A DNA stretch of 64,000 bases from Peribolospora baueri (GCA_029717555.1 JAMDHS010000006.1:248001-312000), one strand, 5' to 3'; positions 12,554-24,001 are shown, counted from the stretch's first letter. A program made the numbers and translations. Notes: generated by a model from the letters alone, not told the origin.

Positions 12554-13603
12554 ATGAAGTTCAGCCTCTCTTTCGTCGCAGCCGCGCTCCTCGCACTCCC
12601 CGCGCTCTCGTTCGCGGGCGATGCCCACCACGTCGCCGCCCACCGCCGTCACCACAACAAAGTGGCCGAGAACGCGGTCGCAAGGCGCGCTTCCTCTGAC
12701 CTCGCAGAGCGCGGTCTCCCCGGCGGTAACAATGCGAGGGCTACCTTGTGCGTAAGAAGATCGTCGTTTTGATTTTGACTTTGCCAGGCAGATGGCCGGA
12801 TAAGGGGGCGAAGGAGGAAGGAAGCGGAGAGAGAGGGAGGGAGGGAGGAAAGGGAAGAGGGAGGGACGTACTGACGCACGCCGTCTCATCGGTCCCCGTA
12901 CGACAGCTTCGCCGTCGGCCTGGGCGCCTGCGGTATCTACAACAAGGACTCTGATTTCATCGTCGCCCTCAACGTCGCCCAGTACGGCGACACCGGTGTC
13001 GTCTCCCCGTACTGTTTCAAGATGATCACCATTACCTACAACGGCAAGACCACCCAGGTGCGTGCCCGTGATCGTTTGCCAGTCGAGCGAGCCAGCGAGC
13101 CAGCGAGACTGTACTCGGACATCTCATCACGCCTTGTTTCTAACCCTTTCTCCCCCCACCAGGCCCAGATCACGGACGCCTGCCCCGGCTGTCCCTACGG
13201 AGGCCTGGACATGTCTCCCGGTCTGTTCCAGTACTTCGCTCCCTCGTCCCAGGGCGTGTTCTACATGGATTGGTGGATAGATGGACAAGGCGGCGGCCAG
13301 CCGACGACCTCCAAGTGGACTCCCACCATCACCTGGTCGCCCGCCACCACCTGGTCCCCGTCGCCCACGTGGTCCCCGTCCCCGAGTTCGACTTGGCACT
13401 GGACCCCGACCTCGACCTGGTCCTCTACCACCTCCTGGTCCTCCTCCTCCAAGCACTCCTCTTCTTCCTGGTCGTCCAAGAAGTCGTCATCCAGCACGAC
13501 GACCTCCTCCACGCCCACGCCCACGCCCACGCCCCAGAACATCAACAACCTCAATGCCGCCCTCGTCGGCTTGGCCGAGCTCGTTCAAAACGCGGCGCAG
13601 TGA
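12554..13603 (+). CDS. secreted double-psi beta-barrel (expansin/RlpA-like) protein, three exons
   Basis: Small secreted protein with a barwin/expansin-type DPBB fold; such fungal proteins act at cell walls or plant surfaces, usually without a known catalytic activity. Exons 12,554-12,747, 12,907-13,057 and 13,163-13,603 join in frame. Residues 1-21 form a signal peptide (MKFSLSFVAAALLALPALSFA). A His/Arg-rich propeptide-like stretch follows, then the DPBB: GNNARATFFAVGLGACGIYN, DSDFIVALNVAQYG, and ITDACPGCPYGGLDMSPGLF. The C-terminal 90 residues repeat Trp-Ser-Pro/Thr units (TTWSPSPTWSPSPSSTW) and then Ser/Thr runs, a likely O-glycosylated stalk, ending NLNAALVGLAELVQNAAQ. The order and cysteine pattern fit the fungal RlpA-like group. 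Confidence 0.9.
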
Positions 13604-14313
13604 ACGGACGGGTGTTGCTCCCTTCCGCCGTGTCGTCGTCGTTATCTCTAGCCGCCGGACCGGCTCCGTCCCGCCCGTTCCGCCCGCTCGTTCTTTCATC
13701 CCCCGTCAAGGATCGTCCGCGTCGCGCCGTGCTAGCCGCATCGCATATACCCCTTCTTCTGTCCTGTCTCTCTTGCCTGTCCTGTCCCGTTCGGTTCGGT
13801 TCGGTTCGACTCGCTAGGATTCGCTCGTTCGTTTGTGCGTCCGTTCGTTTTGCCCCCCTCCCCGCTGCCCCTCGGCAGCTCGTCATTGCTCTTGGCAGCG
13901 GGGCGTGCTTGGACGCGCCCCGCACGTCGTCGGTCGCCAGGTGCTCGTTTGTTTGTTTGTTTTCCTCAGGAGGAAAGGGGGTGGTTCCCTCGTAATCGAT
14001 CTATTCGTCTCCTCGGCTTTGTTACCTTGTCTTTACCCCGGTCGTTCCTGCTTCTTGCCCTCCACGTACCGCGTTACTTAACCCATCAGCCAGCCGAGTC
14101 GAGTCGATTCGAGTCGAGTCGGTCCGTCCGGCGTCCGCAGCCGGCCGATCTCGATCAAAGCTATAATATCCCGGACCGATCAGAAGAAATTCCGAATCCC
14201 AACCCAACCCAACCCAACCTCCTTCCTTCCTCTCTACGACTCGACGACTCGACGACGTTTCTTTTTCCTGCCCCGCCGCCGCTCCGCTTCTTCGAGGAAA
14301 ACGCAAAGACAAA
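13604..14313. other. intergenic, DPBB gene to sirtuin
   Basis: About 700 bases with no gene seen. Pyrimidine-rich, with GGTTC and GAGTC short repeats (13,795-13,812; 14,095-14,125). Probably the 3' end of the DPBB transcript and the sirtuin promoter. Confidence 0.4.
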
Positions 14314-16690
14314 ATGCGCATATCCATCCCCTCCATCCCCGACCGGCCTTCGTCCGCGTCCGCCCATATCGCTCGACACGCCGCCACGGCTCATTATACC
14401 GTCCGACAGGCTGCTGACGCTGTTGTTCAGTTTCTTGAGCGTGCTAGGTATGGCTCAAGTTCGAGTTTCGGTTCGGGTTCGGGTTTCGGTTCGGGTTCGG
14501 GTTCGGGTTCGGATGCGGGTTTGGATGCGGGCGCCAAGGGAAAGGGCAAAGAGCGTGCGGGAAGGACGTTGATCATGACCGGTGAGCGAACGAACGGCCC
14601 CTGGTAGCTGTATCTTGCTTTCTTTCTCGACCTCATCTCCCTTCCTCCCCGTCTTCCTTCCTTCCTTCCTTCCGTCCTCCCCGCGCCCTCGTCCCATTTT
14701 CTGTGCGCAATCGCAGGCGCAGGCGTCTCTGTCGACAGCGGCATTCGAGCGTACAGAGGCGAAGAGGGCCATTACACCGTGCGTCCTACCCTCCCTCTTT
14801 CCGTCCGTCCGTACGTACGTCGTATCGCTTGTCCAGTGACGAGACCGACCTCGACCCTGTCCTCCTCCTTCTCGCGCTCCCCACAGGTCAACAAGACCTA
14901 CAGGCCCATCTTCTATCACGAGGTGTGTGAGCCGCCGCCTCGCCCCGTCGACGCTCGGCGACCGATGGCCGGTAAGCGAGCTCGTCGCTGACGCGCGCTG
15001 CCCTCGCACTCCCTTACCCCCTCTCCTCTCAGTTTGTCGATGAGACAGAGAGGGGCGAGTTGGCAAGGTGGGCATGTCGGCGTCGCGCTTTGACGACGAG
15101 GCTCAACTCGTCACCGTCTTTCTTCTTTCGCCCCTTGGCCCCTCTCGCAGGCGAAGATACTGGGCCAGGTCCTATCTGGTTCGTACACCCCCATCCACGG
15201 CTCCACTCTACCTTCCCTCTGACGTGTCGTTCCTCCACGCCTCGACCCAGGGATACCCTCCCGTACTGCGCGCCAAGCCGAACAAGACCCATTATGCCAT
15301 CGCAGCTCTCCAGCGACTCGGTTTCTCCCCGGATATCATCACGCAGGTGCGTGAGCGTGTCCCCTCCGCCTCACGACTCCGTTCCGTTGCCGGCGTCTGT
15401 ACCCACGATGTCACTCTCCTCCCCCTTTGTCTTCGTCTCGCGCCTGATAGAATGTCGACTCGCTCCATCACGCCGCGACGCCGTCCCCGTCCGTCGCCGC
15501 CTCGTCCATCCTCGAGCTTCACGGCACGCTCAGGAACGTCGTCTGCGTCGCCTCACCGCCTTCGTACCGGCATCCACACTCTCACTTTCCCAACCCCTTC
15601 CCCTCCTCCTCCTTCTCCTCCACGCTACCACCCCGCCCGTCGTCCCCCTCCGCCCCGAAACCCCAGAACACACCCACGCCGTCTACGTACCCGCGCTCCT
15701 GCGGGTACATCGGCGACAGGGTTCACTTCCAGGACGAGCTCACCAGGAGGAATCCCGTGTGGGCACAGCTCGCGATGAGGATGGCAGAAGAGGGTGTGGA
15801 GCCCAAGATGAACCCTGATGGAGACGTGAGCGTGCCGCCGTTCATTTGCTCCTCGTCGACTCGACGTCGACTTGGCGGGTCGGGCCGGCGCTCTACCATT
15901 CGTTCGACGTTGCTGACGCCCCCGCTTTTTTTCCCAACATCCTCTTCTCCCACGTCGCTCTTTCCCCTCTCCCCTTCTCTTTCTTTTCCGCCCCTCGATT
16001 CTGAATAGGTCGACCTGGCCGGCGTGGACTATTCGACGTTCGACGTGCCCAGCTGTCCGAACTGCGGCGGCATCGTCAAACCGGGCGTCGTCTGTGAGTC
16101 TAGGTGCCGGGCGAGGGATGCAGAAAGCCATTTCGCCGTCGGATTGGCATGGGCTCGACTGGCGGCAATGCAATGCGCTCACCCCCTCCGCTCTGCCCTG
16201 GATTTCTTGTCTCTCTCTCCTTCATTCCCGCACCCGCCTCCTCAAGTCTTTGGAGAATCCGTCCCCGACGCGCTCCGCGACCACTCCCAGTCGCTCGTCG
16301 CCTCCTCCAACGCCCTCCTCGTCGTCGGCTCCTCCTTGGCCACCTACTCCGCTTACCGCCTCGTCAAGCAGGCCGCCGAAGAGGGCAAGCCGGTCCTCCT
16401 GCTCAACGTCGGTCCGACGAGAGCCGACGCGCTCGCCGACGTCAAGTTGGAGTTGGGCAGCAGCGACGTGTTGGAGCTCGTCGCCAAGACGGTCTGGTGA
16501 GCGCGCCGTTTCCTCCCACCCATCCCACTTCGTACCTCGTCTGTCGTGACATGACGGGACGTGAACACCCATCGTCGATCCGCCTCCCACGCACAGCGGC
16601 TCGCGAGCCGATAACGACCAGATCCTCCACCGGTTGCTAAACTCGGGCGTCACCGTCCCGCCTGCAAAGGCGAGAGCGTACTCTTCGTAA
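14314..16690 (+). CDS. sirtuin, SIRT4/class II-like NAD-dependent deacylase, about nine exons
   Basis: NAD-dependent protein deacylase/ADP-ribosyltransferase, probably mitochondrial. Exons begin 14,314-14,581, 14,717-14,778, 14,887-14,922 and 15,033-15,067, then pieces through 15,830, 16,010-16,091 and 16,246-16,497, and a last exon about 16,597-16,690. Motifs: TLIMTGAGVSVDSGIRAYRG across exons 1-2, then HYAIAALQRLGF, ITQNVDSLHHAA, the catalytic histidine in ILELHGTLRN, a CPNCGG pair, VVFFGESVPD, VVGSSLATYSAYRLV and LLLNVGPTRAD. Reading past the TGG at 16,498 gives a stop at once, but the GTGAGC donor there joins to a final exon coding DNDQILHRLLNSGVTVPPAK, which is preferred. Odd point: the first zinc cysteine pair is separated by about 51 residues (see findings). 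The N-terminus MRISIPSIP is not a strong targeting peptide by eye. Confidence 0.9.
14452..14518 (+). repeat. in-frame TTCGGG hexamer repeat inside the sirtuin gene
   Basis: About eleven TTCGGG/TTCGGT units encode a Ser-Gly-rich linker between the N-terminal helix and the GAG motif. A candidate length polymorphism. Confidence 0.85.
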
Positions 16691-17244
16691 ACGGTAGGGA
16701 GAGAGAAAGCGAAAAGGGTCGCACGGCACGGCACGGCAACGGCAACGGCAACGGCAATGGCAAGGCAAGGTAGGGCAGGGCAGGGCATGGCCATGGAGAA
16801 TGTCGTTGTCACGCCGACGCTCTTTCGTTCCGTCTCGTCTCTCTCGCGGGTCCAACGAGGATCGTATCGTAGAACATTGAGTTTTTTAGAAGTTGGATGC
16901 TATTTGACACACGGACGGACGGACGGATGCACGGACGGACAGGCGGGAAGGAGGGCATGACATGGCATGGCATGTTCTTTCTGGACTGGACAGACGTGGA
17001 ATAGAACGGGATAGAAGGACCGACGACGTCGAAGCCTCGCCCGCCTCGCTTCCTTCCTTCCCATCGCACTGCATCGTCCGCGCCGACGAGTTTTTCCTGT
17101 GCCTCAGGCAAGCTCTCTCGCCCTCGTCTTTGCGTCTCAGGTTCGTCATGGCCGGCGGGCATCTATCCACCTATCTATCTGCCAGAGCTATCCTCCTGTA
17201 AGCCGCCGTCTCTGGTTGGACCCACTACCACCCGGGCAGCCGAT
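16691..17244. other. intergenic, sirtuin to GMC oxidoreductase (tail to tail)
   Basis: About 550 bases holding an ACGGC repeat (16,720-16,750) and a GGAC repeat (16,910-16,940). Both flanking genes end here. Nothing else seen. Confidence 0.45.
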
Positions 17245-20200
17245 TCAAGCGTGGTCATTCGAGGTGCCGCCTGTAGCGGCGCGAGCGTCCGCCTTGATGA
17301 TTTCCGCAGCGTGCTCGGCGATGGCGTACATGGTGGCCTATGTACGTGCGCCGGCAGGGGAAGGACGTGAAGGGTGGGGGGATGATAGGGAGCGATTCGT
17401 TAGGCGTTTGCCAACGCGTACCACCACCGTCTTGGTCCGCACGAGCGAACTCACCTGGAGGTGCGCGGAAAGGTGCAGGGGAATGATGCTGCGGAAACGA
17501 GAACCATCATGTGTCGTCGTTCAGCCACGGTCATCGAGCGTCTCTGCCGAGGATTTGAGACCTGAGGAAAGAGGTCCAAGCCGCGCTCACCTGGCATCAA
17601 CGACGCGCAAGTTGGAGGTCCTACGGGATGTCAGCGAAGAAGCGAAGTGTGGGTCAGATCCAAAGCTCGCCTGAACCAGGTGGTCTTTCCGGCCAACGGA
17701 CCGACCGACCGCCAAGCCCAGACTTCGACCCACCCGTACACCTTGCACTTGGGATCGACCACGCCGCCCTTCTCCCTCGGCAGCATCGAAGCCGTGCCGA
17801 TCTGCGTCGACAGGCGGAAAAGGGCGAAAGACGAGGCCCGCGTCATCGAGTCAGAAATTTGCCAAACTATGGACGCTTCGCACGATCTTTTACGAGTCCA
17901 TCGCCACTCCTTCGGCTCACCCAGTGAATGCCAGAGGCGGCCGTTTCGGTGAGGAACTTGTCGAACGCCTCGAGAGAGTCACTGTGCGGGCAAAGAGAAA
18001 CCATCCGCCGGCCTCAGAGACCGAACCAGAACAGCGTACGACCCTGTGTCGAATGGACGTGAAGATGACGGGCGGCGCTCACTCTCCAGGAGCGGGATCG
18101 ACACGGCTCTCGATAAACCCGGACAAAGGCTCTGTCTTTGCCGCCTTATCAAGCTCTTTCAGGCTGTGGACAAGGATGCGGCGATCTGTAAACGAGTGGG
18201 AATGGGAGGCATGGGGGCGCGATGGAGCGACGCCATGGTAAGTATCCCCCGCCGGCGGGGGACGAATCGAGGCCGAGTGACGACGCACCGAACTCGTTGG
18301 CCATGTAGTTGGGATCCTGAAGCGCGGGGGTTGGACCAAACGGCGGCAGATCATCATCAGAACACACGCCCTCGTGCCGAGCCAGGTCGCTACCCCCCTC
18401 ACGATCGACGCACCGAATCTGGTTCCGCCATCGGATCAGCGGTGGTGATGTGCGAATGGCCCCTCGAGAACGGGTGCTGCAGCGAGACCTTTACGAGAAC
18501 GGAGAAGCGGATTCATCAGGGCTTGATGGGACGGTGGGACCGGAGAGGGGAAGGAAACGCATCGGACATGGACGTAGGACGAACCATGAGCGAGATGTAC
18601 GAACGACCGGGCTCAGCCGGGGTCGGCGAGGGGAACTTGCGGGGGATGTAGACCCATCTGGTGCAGGGCGAGTGGAGTGCGATCAGCGACCGAACGATGA
18701 TCCAGCTCAGCTCAGCTTGGATTCCGAGGGGGCCAGACGACATTCACTCCATGGTCCCCTTATCCGGATCGTCCAAAGAATCAAGCTGGAACTGCAAGCC
18801 CTCTTGGGCGGCGTGGGACAAGGGCTGGGAGAGGAGCTTCTTCTTCATTGCCTCCAGCTCCTCATCCCTGATGTATTGCTTGAGGGGCGTGTACAGGAGC
18901 GCCGAGACGCTGACGCCCATCGGGCCAAAATTCTGATCACCTCCCGTCTTCTTGCTAGATGACGGAGGGAGGGGGCCGGGCCCAGGAAGAGGCGGGTCAG
19001 CAAAGTTGTGGATGGAAGGGAAGGAGATCAAACCCAACGAGACCCACTAGATCTCTCTCGCGTCGGCGGCAAACTTGCTGTCCAAATCATCCAATCCGTC
19101 CTGCGTGACACTTGAAGCCAAGATGGAAGTCTGGGCGTCAAGCGACCGCCGGCGTCTAGCCTACTCGTTCGACACTCACTGCTCGGACTTGGTGCGATAG
19201 ATCATGAAGGCCATGAGGTGATCCTGCATGTTCTCTCCTACGTTGGCATTGTCCACATTGACGTCGATGCCCAGGGGCTCGAGGATCTTGGGATTTCCGA
19301 TGCCAGAGAGCTCGAGCAGCTGTGGGGACTGAAAGGCGCCGGCGGAGAGGATGACCTCCCTCTTGGCCTCAACGACATACTTCTGCCCACCGTGGACATA
19401 CTCGACAGCCTTGGCCGTAAGGAGGCCCTCCGGCTTATCAAAGAGCACTTTCGACGCGTGGGCGCCACAGAGGACGGAAAGGTTCGGTCGCGATGCGTTG
19501 GGCGCATAGTATCCCTGTCGACGGACGCACGGACGCGAACAAGTCAGCGAGACCCCCATCCTGGACCTTCGTTTCCAGTCAAGCGAGTGGCAGTGGCCAT
19601 TATAGGAACATGGGCGGACGGACCAACTCACAGAAGCGGAAGAGGAACGCTTGCCAGTGAGCGGGTCAATGCTGTTAGTGGACGTTCGAATACCGGTATT
19701 GTCACCGTCATACCAGTCCTTGTTATCCACCAGGCCGAACTTGCGCATGACCTGCGCGGACAGGACGGGAGAAGACAAGAATGGAAGGATCAAAACGAGC
19801 ACAGCGCAGATGGACCGACTCCAGACCGACTCAAAGAAAGAGTGAGACCAGCGAGATGCGCACCTCAAAGAAAGCTGTGCCGATGCGAGGACAGGAAAGA
19901 TTCTAGACGTGAGACGCACGGCCGAGTGCTGACGGCGGACCATTTGGGCTTACCATTGTGAGACTCGTGGACCCTGAAGTGGAAGGAAAACTCGACTCCC
20001 GTCAGCGACTGACCGTGTCCTGTTCCTCTAGTGATGTGAAAAGGGACAAACTGACCATCCCGGGAAGCTCGTCTGAACGGGGCCTTGTTGACCGCGGGTA
20101 GCCTCGTTCCAGCCTGAGGGACAGAACAGAGCGGGTGAGACGAACTATGCGTGGGGAGATAGAATCACCGCTTAATCACGCCAAGCGAAAGACGACGCGA

Positions 20201-20881
20201 AAGAAGATAAAATATATCGGAAAAGAGAGAAAAGAGAGCAGCTCACTAGAGACGGCCTTTTGTGCCTCGTTGTTTGGCGCGGTGAACGTCTCACTTCTCA
20301 TACCCGCCCTTGAGAGGGTGTCCCAGTTCCAGCCGGGGTTTCCGAGCCTCTCGATGTCTGTAAGGCGAGCGTGAATGAAAGGCGAGTTAAGCGAAGGCAC
20401 TTGGGACAGACGAATGGAGAGGAAGAAATAGCCAGCCGGGCGCTCACCATCGTATTCCTTCTTGGAACCGCGGTGCCAGACCAAGAAATTGACCGCCGAG
20501 CCGCCGCCGAGGGTCCTGCCGCGCGGAAGGACTGGGACGGGACGCAATTAAGGCCAAAAGAAAGAGAGGCAAGAAGGCGGCTGCAGACAAGCACTCACGG
20601 ATCTTCCTGCCGCCGGCGTGCTTCTGGGGCACGGTGAAGCCGACGAAATGGTAATCGGGGTCGCCGACCATCTCCATCATGCGGTAGGGCGTGTTGATCT
20701 TTTCATCGTCGGGCCTCCACAGGCCCGACTCGAGCACGCCCACGCTCACGTCGGGGTCCTCGCTTAGGCGCGTGGCAAGGACAAGGCCGGAGAGACCTCC
20801 GCCGACGATGACGTAGTCGAAGCTTTTGAAGGTCGCTGGCGTCGAGCCAGTGTCCCTCGTCTGCGTCGTCGGGGTTGCCAT
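17245..20881 (-). CDS. GMC-family FAD oxidoreductase, about 15 exons
   Basis: Glucose-methanol-choline oxidoreductase, probably an aryl-alcohol or choline-type dehydrogenase/oxidase; substrate unknown. Clear exons: 20,881-20,599, 20,531-20,448, 20,357-20,247, 20,113-20,056, 19,973-19,954, 19,874-19,864, 19,751-19,632, 19,514-19,180, 19,110-19,048, then from 18,954 down to 17,245. Motifs: FAD dinucleotide fold DYVIVGGGLSGLVLATRLSE, GRTLGGGSAVNFLVWHRG (GMC signature 1), GPVQTSFPG, YYAPNASRPNLSVL, ILSAGAFQSPQLLELSGIG (signature 2), DPNYMANEF, GTASMLPREKGGVVDPK (active-site region), and the end NLRVVDASIIPLHLSAH...ATMYAIAEHAAEIIK. No signal peptide, so probably intracellular. An apparent in-frame TAG at 19,046-19,048 is removed by a GTGGGT donor. 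Exons between 18,760 and 17,640 are approximate. Confidence 0.88.
19864..19874 (-). other. 11-base microexon of the GMC gene
   Basis: The exon is CTTTCTTTGAG on the minus strand, with acceptor CACAG and donor GTGCGC. It turns WVHESHN...(G) into WVHESHNAFFE and restores the frame to VMRKFGLVDN. Without it the flanking exons do not join in frame. Confidence 0.7.
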
Positions 20882-22413
20882 TCCTGATTGGATGCTGCGG
20901 GTGGTCGAGAGTAGGACTGGGGGGATAAAAGAAGAATAGGAATTGAGGGACGGCGATGAGTGTGCTCTGAAGGCAGAGGAAGGTGGTAAAGGAAAGAGGA
21001 GGAAGAGGAGCGAGAGGGTAGGAAGATGAGCGGGATATTAAGCGCTGTCTGTCCGGCCCGGTGTCGCCCGCGTTGTTTCCCACGTAACTATTATGAGAGA
21101 ATCGCAGCACAGCCTGAAGATGGGACAGCAGTTAGACTTTGACTACGGGCGGGCGTTCTACTAGACCGAACGCAGGCGGTGATGGAAAGAGGGTGGTGCG
21201 ACTGGCGGCCGAGTCGGCGTGGGACGGCACGGAGGAAGACTTCGGGGAAAAGCCACTAGGCTCATCGCAACCGCCAAACATAATGGTGGCCAAGCAGGCG
21301 ATGACTTGTACTGTAAGGCAGCGAGCGCAGGCGGAGTTAGGAGAGTGGTCCAGCGAACTTGAGTGGCTGCAGAAAGTGTGGGTGAGAACGGTAAGGCACA
21401 GAGTGCGGTGAACTATCGTCTCGTAGCCTCCGTCGTTCTCATCCTACGTATCTAGCCTGGTTCGCAAATGAGGGGGCGGTTTCGACTCGCCCCAACCGAC
21501 TCGCTTTGCGCACCTCCAAGTATGTGCGGTACCTCGAGCAGTAGTTGCGTGCGAGGATACGCCATGCCACACATAATTATAGGTTTTACCGTCGATAGGC
21601 GCCGGGAAGGCTGTGCACGACACAGACAGGGATATTGTGGGGGAGCCAGTCAATCACTCCGTTCCTCCGTCTTGCTCCCGTGATTGCGATCGCTCTTCAT
21701 CCGCCACCTGCAAGGGCGACCTCATCTCGGCCGGGCGAGAGCAACTAGGGACGCCGGACGGCCCCCTCCTCCGTCTCCTGGGGACTACGGACGTCGTCTG
21801 CGGGCCCCATCCATTCGATCTACCTACAGTCCTTACTGTATGAGATGACCCTCCCTCGTGGTGCTCGCCGCTTGCTTCCATTCCCTCCACGTCCGTACGA
21901 AGCGCTGGAACGCCCCTTCCGACCCTCCTCGCTGCTCCCGGTCCTTCCACCGGCCTGTGCTGGAACCGCTTCGACAGACGAGAGCGACATACCGATGGCG
22001 AGATGATCTGGCGATCAGGGAATGTTCGTGCCGCTCGCCCAGCTGCCGGCGGCGGACCGGCCTATGAAGCCGATGCGGGTGAGTGCAATTGTGAGCATCG
22101 AGGAGCGGTTGGGGTTGATGAGCTGTGCAACGAGTCGGGTACGTACCGCTGCGAGCGACTCCACTCTCTTTATTGCACTCGGTCGAGAATGATGTTTGTT
22201 CTCTCCGTCCATCTCTCGAACCAGTGAATGAGGTTTCTCCCTCGACGGCCTGCGAATAGCCCCCAGCTGCCGCAACTCGCAAACGCCGTACGATGGTCAC
22301 GCGCCGTTATCTTATCACCGCTCACAGCGATCCGAGGTCCGTCACGTACGGCCACCAACGACAACCACCTCCACCTTCCACACGCCGTTCTTCACTTCGT
22401 TTTAGCCCGCGCA
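20882..22413. other. divergent intergenic, GMC gene to NmrA relic
   Basis: About 1.5 kb. The first 200 bases upstream of the GMC ATG are probably its promoter. The rest has short frames without motifs. I recognise no gene. Confidence 0.4.
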
Positions 22414-23071
22414 ATGGCCAGCAGCCGTCCCATCCTCGTTACTGGCGCTGGCGGGGGCATTGGTGGAGTGAGCTGCACGGTCACCCAACTCCTCCCCCAA
22501 CGCGACCTGCCCGTGCGGGCGATGGTGCACCGCGACGATGATCGCGCGGACGCGCTGCGCGCCCTCGGCGCAGAGGTCGTCGTGGGCGACCTCAGCCGCC
22601 CGGACGACGTCGCATGTGCTATCGACGGTGCGAGTCGGATGTTCTTCAGTATGAGCGTGTCGCCGGATTACCTCGAGGCGGCCACGGTCGTCGCGACGGT
22701 GGCCCGCGCAGCCGACACGCTCGACACCGTGGTCAACATGTCACAGATGACGGTGTCGCACATGACGGCGGCCGACACGGGCGAGTCCCACCAGCAACGG
22801 CTGCACTGGCTTTCCGAACAGGTCCTCAACTGATCCGGCCTTCCCCTCGTTCATATCCGGCCCACCATCTTCCTCGACAACCCGCTGTTCACCAGCCTCG
22901 CTGCGCGGTCCATCGCCGACAGGGGAACCATCGAGCTCCCCTTCGGCACCGGTCGTACCTCTCCGGTCGCTGCAGTGACGTCGCTAGCGTCGTCGCCACC
23001 GTCCTGCAGGACCCGCACCCACACCTCGGACAGGTGTACGAGCTGACCGGGCCCCGATCGCAGAACAGCCT
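22414..23071 (+). pseudogene. NmrA-like NAD(P)-binding protein, N-terminal two-thirds (broken)
   Basis: Rossmann-fold NmrA/HSCARG-like protein; relatives bind NAD(P) and act as redox sensors or reductases. Starts MASSRPILVTGAGGGIGG (the usual motif is GATGxIGG) and continues VRAMVHRDDDRADALRALGA, FFSMSVSPDYLEAATVVA, ESHQQRLHWLSEQVLN. A TGA at 22,831 stands where relatives have Trp (LNWSGLP), after which the same frame runs SGLPLVHIRPTIFLDNP to GRTSPVAA. A single-base shift near 22,972 then moves the reading to DVASVVATVL and YELTGPRSQN. Homology stops at 23,071. The missing C-terminus lies inverted at 26,074-26,310. There are no introns, and the sequence style is bacterial-like. Not functional as it stands. 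Confidence 0.85.
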
Positions 23072-23399
23072 AGCGTTGATAATCAGCGTGTTCTTTAGCA
23101 CGGCAGGACGAAAGAGAGTGGGAAGGTTAGGAAACCAGAAACAGGTCAGATCGAAGGATGACACTATCTTCTTCGCTACTGCCTCGCTCGCTTACCGCTT
23201 GCATAATCTCCTTGGCGGCAGCGCTGACAGATTCGTCGCTGGTGATGTCGAGCGGAATGATTTGAACGCCTTCCACTGGAACCGGCTTTCGCATCGTCGC
23301 AATTATATGATGTCTCTTGGCCATCAGCTCTTTCACTAGTGCAGGGCCGATTCCGCGAGAGGCGCCAATCACAACCGTGGTGGGGCCGTCTAAGGACAT
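23072..23399 (-). pseudogene. short-chain dehydrogenase, N-terminal fragment only
   Basis: Starts MSLDGPTTVVIGASRGIG (TGxxxGIG-type cofactor motif) and goes on LVKELMAKRHHIIATMRKP and IIPLDITSDESVSAAAKEIM. The first exon is 23,399-23,196, with a GTAAGC donor. Exon 2 opens at 23,092 with NTLIINA, the start of the SDR NNAG-type motif, and is cut off at 23,072, where the NmrA relic begins. The catalytic Tyr-x-x-x-Lys half is absent. I could not identify the missing half; the sequence at 26,311, where an inversion would have put it, has no clear SDR match beyond a possible glycine of NAG. Confidence 0.8.
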
Positions 23400-24001
23400 G
23401 GTCGTGACGAAGACGAACTTGGATGACGGTCAAAAGGTCGGTTGCCTCAATGAGGATAGGACACTGCTCTTTCTGCTGCTTCCCTGATCCTTTGCGTTGG
23501 CCATGTTCCTGGTTTCATATTCAATGCGACAACGCAGGCTGGCTTCGACAAATGCGTATCCATCCGCTGTATACATCTGTATTTCCTGATCACCTCCTGT
23601 TTATGCAGACAGAAGATGACGAAACGAAGCGTTCGTGCCTGGTTGGAGCAGATCTGCACTCTGCAGCGCAGAATTTCCGACGACGGTCTCGGCGGCGCCG
23701 GCCAAAACATAAGAATAAACGCCGTTTCTGATTTCAATTTCCCTTGCTACGCATGACCCCCGAGAAGGTCCACCAAGCGTCCGGAAACACGAACAACGGC
23801 TCGCAAAAAACATCTACAGGATGCGTCCGTTTAAGATCTCGAGATAAAATTTCAGGCGCGAATACTATAGAGCGAGAACGCCTATCGGTCCCTAGTCTCA
23901 TAGCTCGCTCACGATGACTCAGCGATCCACGACGAGATCAAAGAAAACATGGATTCTTTGGAGTTGAAATCGAAGCGCTAGTGAGCGATGCCCTCACTTC
24001 C
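23400..24001. other. intergenic, SDR fragment to intact SDR gene
   Basis: About 600 bases, AT-richer than average. Presumably the old promoter of the SDR fragment plus the 3' end of the next SDR gene. No gene seen. Confidence 0.4.

Noticed and set aside
16498-16500. TGA right after KTVW as the end of the sirtuin
   Set aside because: The preceding bases form a GTGAGC donor, and a final exon to 16,690 gives a more natural C-terminus; not fully excluded.
19046-19048. In-frame TAG as evidence that the GMC gene is a pseudogene
   Set aside because: A GTGGGT donor removes it, and the spliced product matches the family.
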